Source of the DNA: JBGPJM01 sp041485385
GTDB lineage: Bacteria; Planctomycetota; Phycisphaerae; Phycisphaerales; UBA1924
NCBI GenBank assembly: GCA_041485385.1
Contig: JBGPJM010000126.1
Coordinates: 1-14,417, forward strand
Reading direction: 5' to 3'
Length of the DNA stretch: 14,417 bases
A model generated the notes under the pieces. That model saw only the letters and a list, made by a program, of their open reading frames with translations, was not told the DNA's origin and did no database searches. Shown here piece by piece: positions 13,715 to 14,417 of the stretch. The translations under genes and the position numbers were made by a program. Numbering within the stretch: the stretch's first letter is position 1; each line of letters opens with the position of its first letter.

Positions 13715-14338
13715 TCATGGGCAGCCGGCGAAGAAGGCGTTCAGGAAATCGAAGAAGTCCTGGGAGTTGACGACGCCGTCGTGGTTGAAGTCGGCGGTGC
13801 AGGCGGGGGTTCCGATCACGGTGATGGTTCCCGCGGTGCTGGTGGTCACGACCGATCCGCCGCCGCAGCCGGGGGCGCTGATGCGTACGTCGTAGGCCGC
13901 GGTGTCGTCCGCGATGGCCTGGGTGATGGTGAGCGTGGGGGAGGTGGCGCCGGAGATGCGCCCGCCGTTGACCATGGCCGCGCCGTTCTTCCGCCATTGG
14001 TAGGTGAGCGGGCGCCCGTGTCCGTCGGCGATGACGGCGAGCGCGGCGGTCTGGCCCCCTTGGACATTCTGGGTCGCGCGCGGCTGCTGGATGATGGTGG
14101 AGGCCGGGTAGCCGTTGCCACCCGCGTTCAGGAGCACCGAGACGTTGTTGCTGCCGCTGTTCGCCACGGCCAAGTCGGGCCTGCCGTCGTGGTTGAAGTC
14201 GCCCACGGCGACAGAGACCGGTTCGGAACCCGCGGTGTAGTCGACCGGGGACTGGAACGTGCCGTTGCTGTTGCCCAGCAGAATGCTGCAGAATGTGGAG
14301 GAGCCGGCACCTGAAGTACTTACTAATCGGAGCAGTAG
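13715..14338 (-). pseudogene. 5'-truncated FG-GAP/VCBS + Ig-like + GC-type dockerin gene
   Basis: The frame is open from 14338 to the stop at 13715 (207 codons) but has no plausible start and no signal peptide. What remains is the C-terminal part of an exported protein. It has one VCBS/FG-GAP unit (LLGNSNGTFQSPVDY, then VAVGDFNHDGRPDLAVANSG and VSVLLNAGG) and an Ig-like domain (LTYQWRKNGAAM, GATSPTLTITQA). A single EF-hand unit, DFNHDGVVNSQDFFDF, ends NAFFAGCP. Similarity to this repeat type stops near 14320-14330. An in-frame TAA follows (14339-14341) in DNA leading to a transposase start, so the gene was most likely cut by an insertion. Domain order equals that of the gene at 7776-9500. An internal GTG at 14211 could start a short unexported product. 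Confidence 0.75.
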
Positions 14339-14417
14339 TTATTTGACTTTCGGGGATTCTCGTGTATGATGCTGCATGAGCAAGCGCGATGCAAGGAAGC
14401 TGTCGCCGGAGGCCCAG
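14325..14417 (+). mobile_element. Left end of an IS630-like insertion sequence (continues beyond window)
   Basis: The similarity of the dockerin gene to its family ends around here, GC drops, and a transposase-like reading frame starts at 14376. IS630 elements insert at TA; candidate TAs are at 14317, 14321 and 14324. The exact end and the terminal inverted repeat cannot be fixed because the other end is outside the window. Confidence 0.5.
14376..14417 (+). CDS. IS630-family transposase, N-terminal 14 codons only
   Basis: ATG at 14376 opens MSKRDARKLSPEAQ, which runs off the window. This matches the conserved beginning of one branch of IS630-type transposases (DARKL followed by a helix-turn-helix that binds the element's ends). 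Only this short piece is visible, so the family call rests on recognition of the motif. No clear SD is seen. It reads away from the broken dockerin gene. Confidence 0.5.
   Translation, partial: MSKRDARKLSPEAQ

Overview
The window is high-GC DNA (a hand-counted line in ctaA is 72% G+C). It most likely comes from a planctomycete of the Phycisphaerae type. Four proteins end in a single or double EF-hand/dockerin unit followed by the tail GC or GCP, which I know from Phycisphaerae exported proteins. Two more family traits fit: a small membrane protein with a CxxC...CPECG zinc ribbon, and an alternative complex III (ACIII) gene pair. The assignment is inference from protein families, not from a search.

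Region 1 (1-5092) is respiratory. On the minus strand lie actA (pentahaem cytochrome c) and actB (MopB-like subunit with a twin-arginine leader; its C-terminal Fe-S part lies outside the window), the first two genes of an ACIII operon. Divergently, on the plus strand, lies ctaA/COX15 (haem A synthase) with an extra N-terminal membrane region. A perfect 7-1-7 Fur-type inverted repeat sits 18 bp before the ctaA start. ACIII passes electrons from quinol towards haem-copper oxidases and CtaA makes haem A for such oxidases, so the two sides belong to one respiratory programme.

Region 2 (5089-10924) is accessory and surface-related. It holds two micro-ORFs (a 50-aa CxxC peptide and a 39-aa single-TM peptide) and a minus-strand secreted protein with two dockerin units. 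Next come a coiled-coil/basic/winged-helix-like DNA-binding protein and a 2-TM zinc-ribbon protein. They are followed by a seven-bladed FG-GAP + Ig-like + dockerin protein (minus) and a secreted two-dockerin protein (plus). The 647-bp stretch 9501-10147 carries no convincing intact gene, but contains a second, apparently decayed copy of the CxxC peptide.

Region 3 (11048-13674) looks like a small acquired island. It has a gene with an E...D...QxK nuclease-like signature (minus) and a second copy of the coiled-coil/winged-helix protein, about 82% identical to the first. A 2-TM protein of much lower GC follows on the plus strand. A role in defence is possible but unproven.

Region 4 (13715-14417) is the 3' part of another FG-GAP/VCBS + Ig-like + dockerin gene, apparently cut by an element whose transposase (IS630-like N-terminus) begins at 14376. 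All four convergent gene junctions in the window (near 5430, 7740, 11000, 13700) carry a short hairpin repeat of one of two types, probably bidirectional terminators that travel with the dockerin genes.
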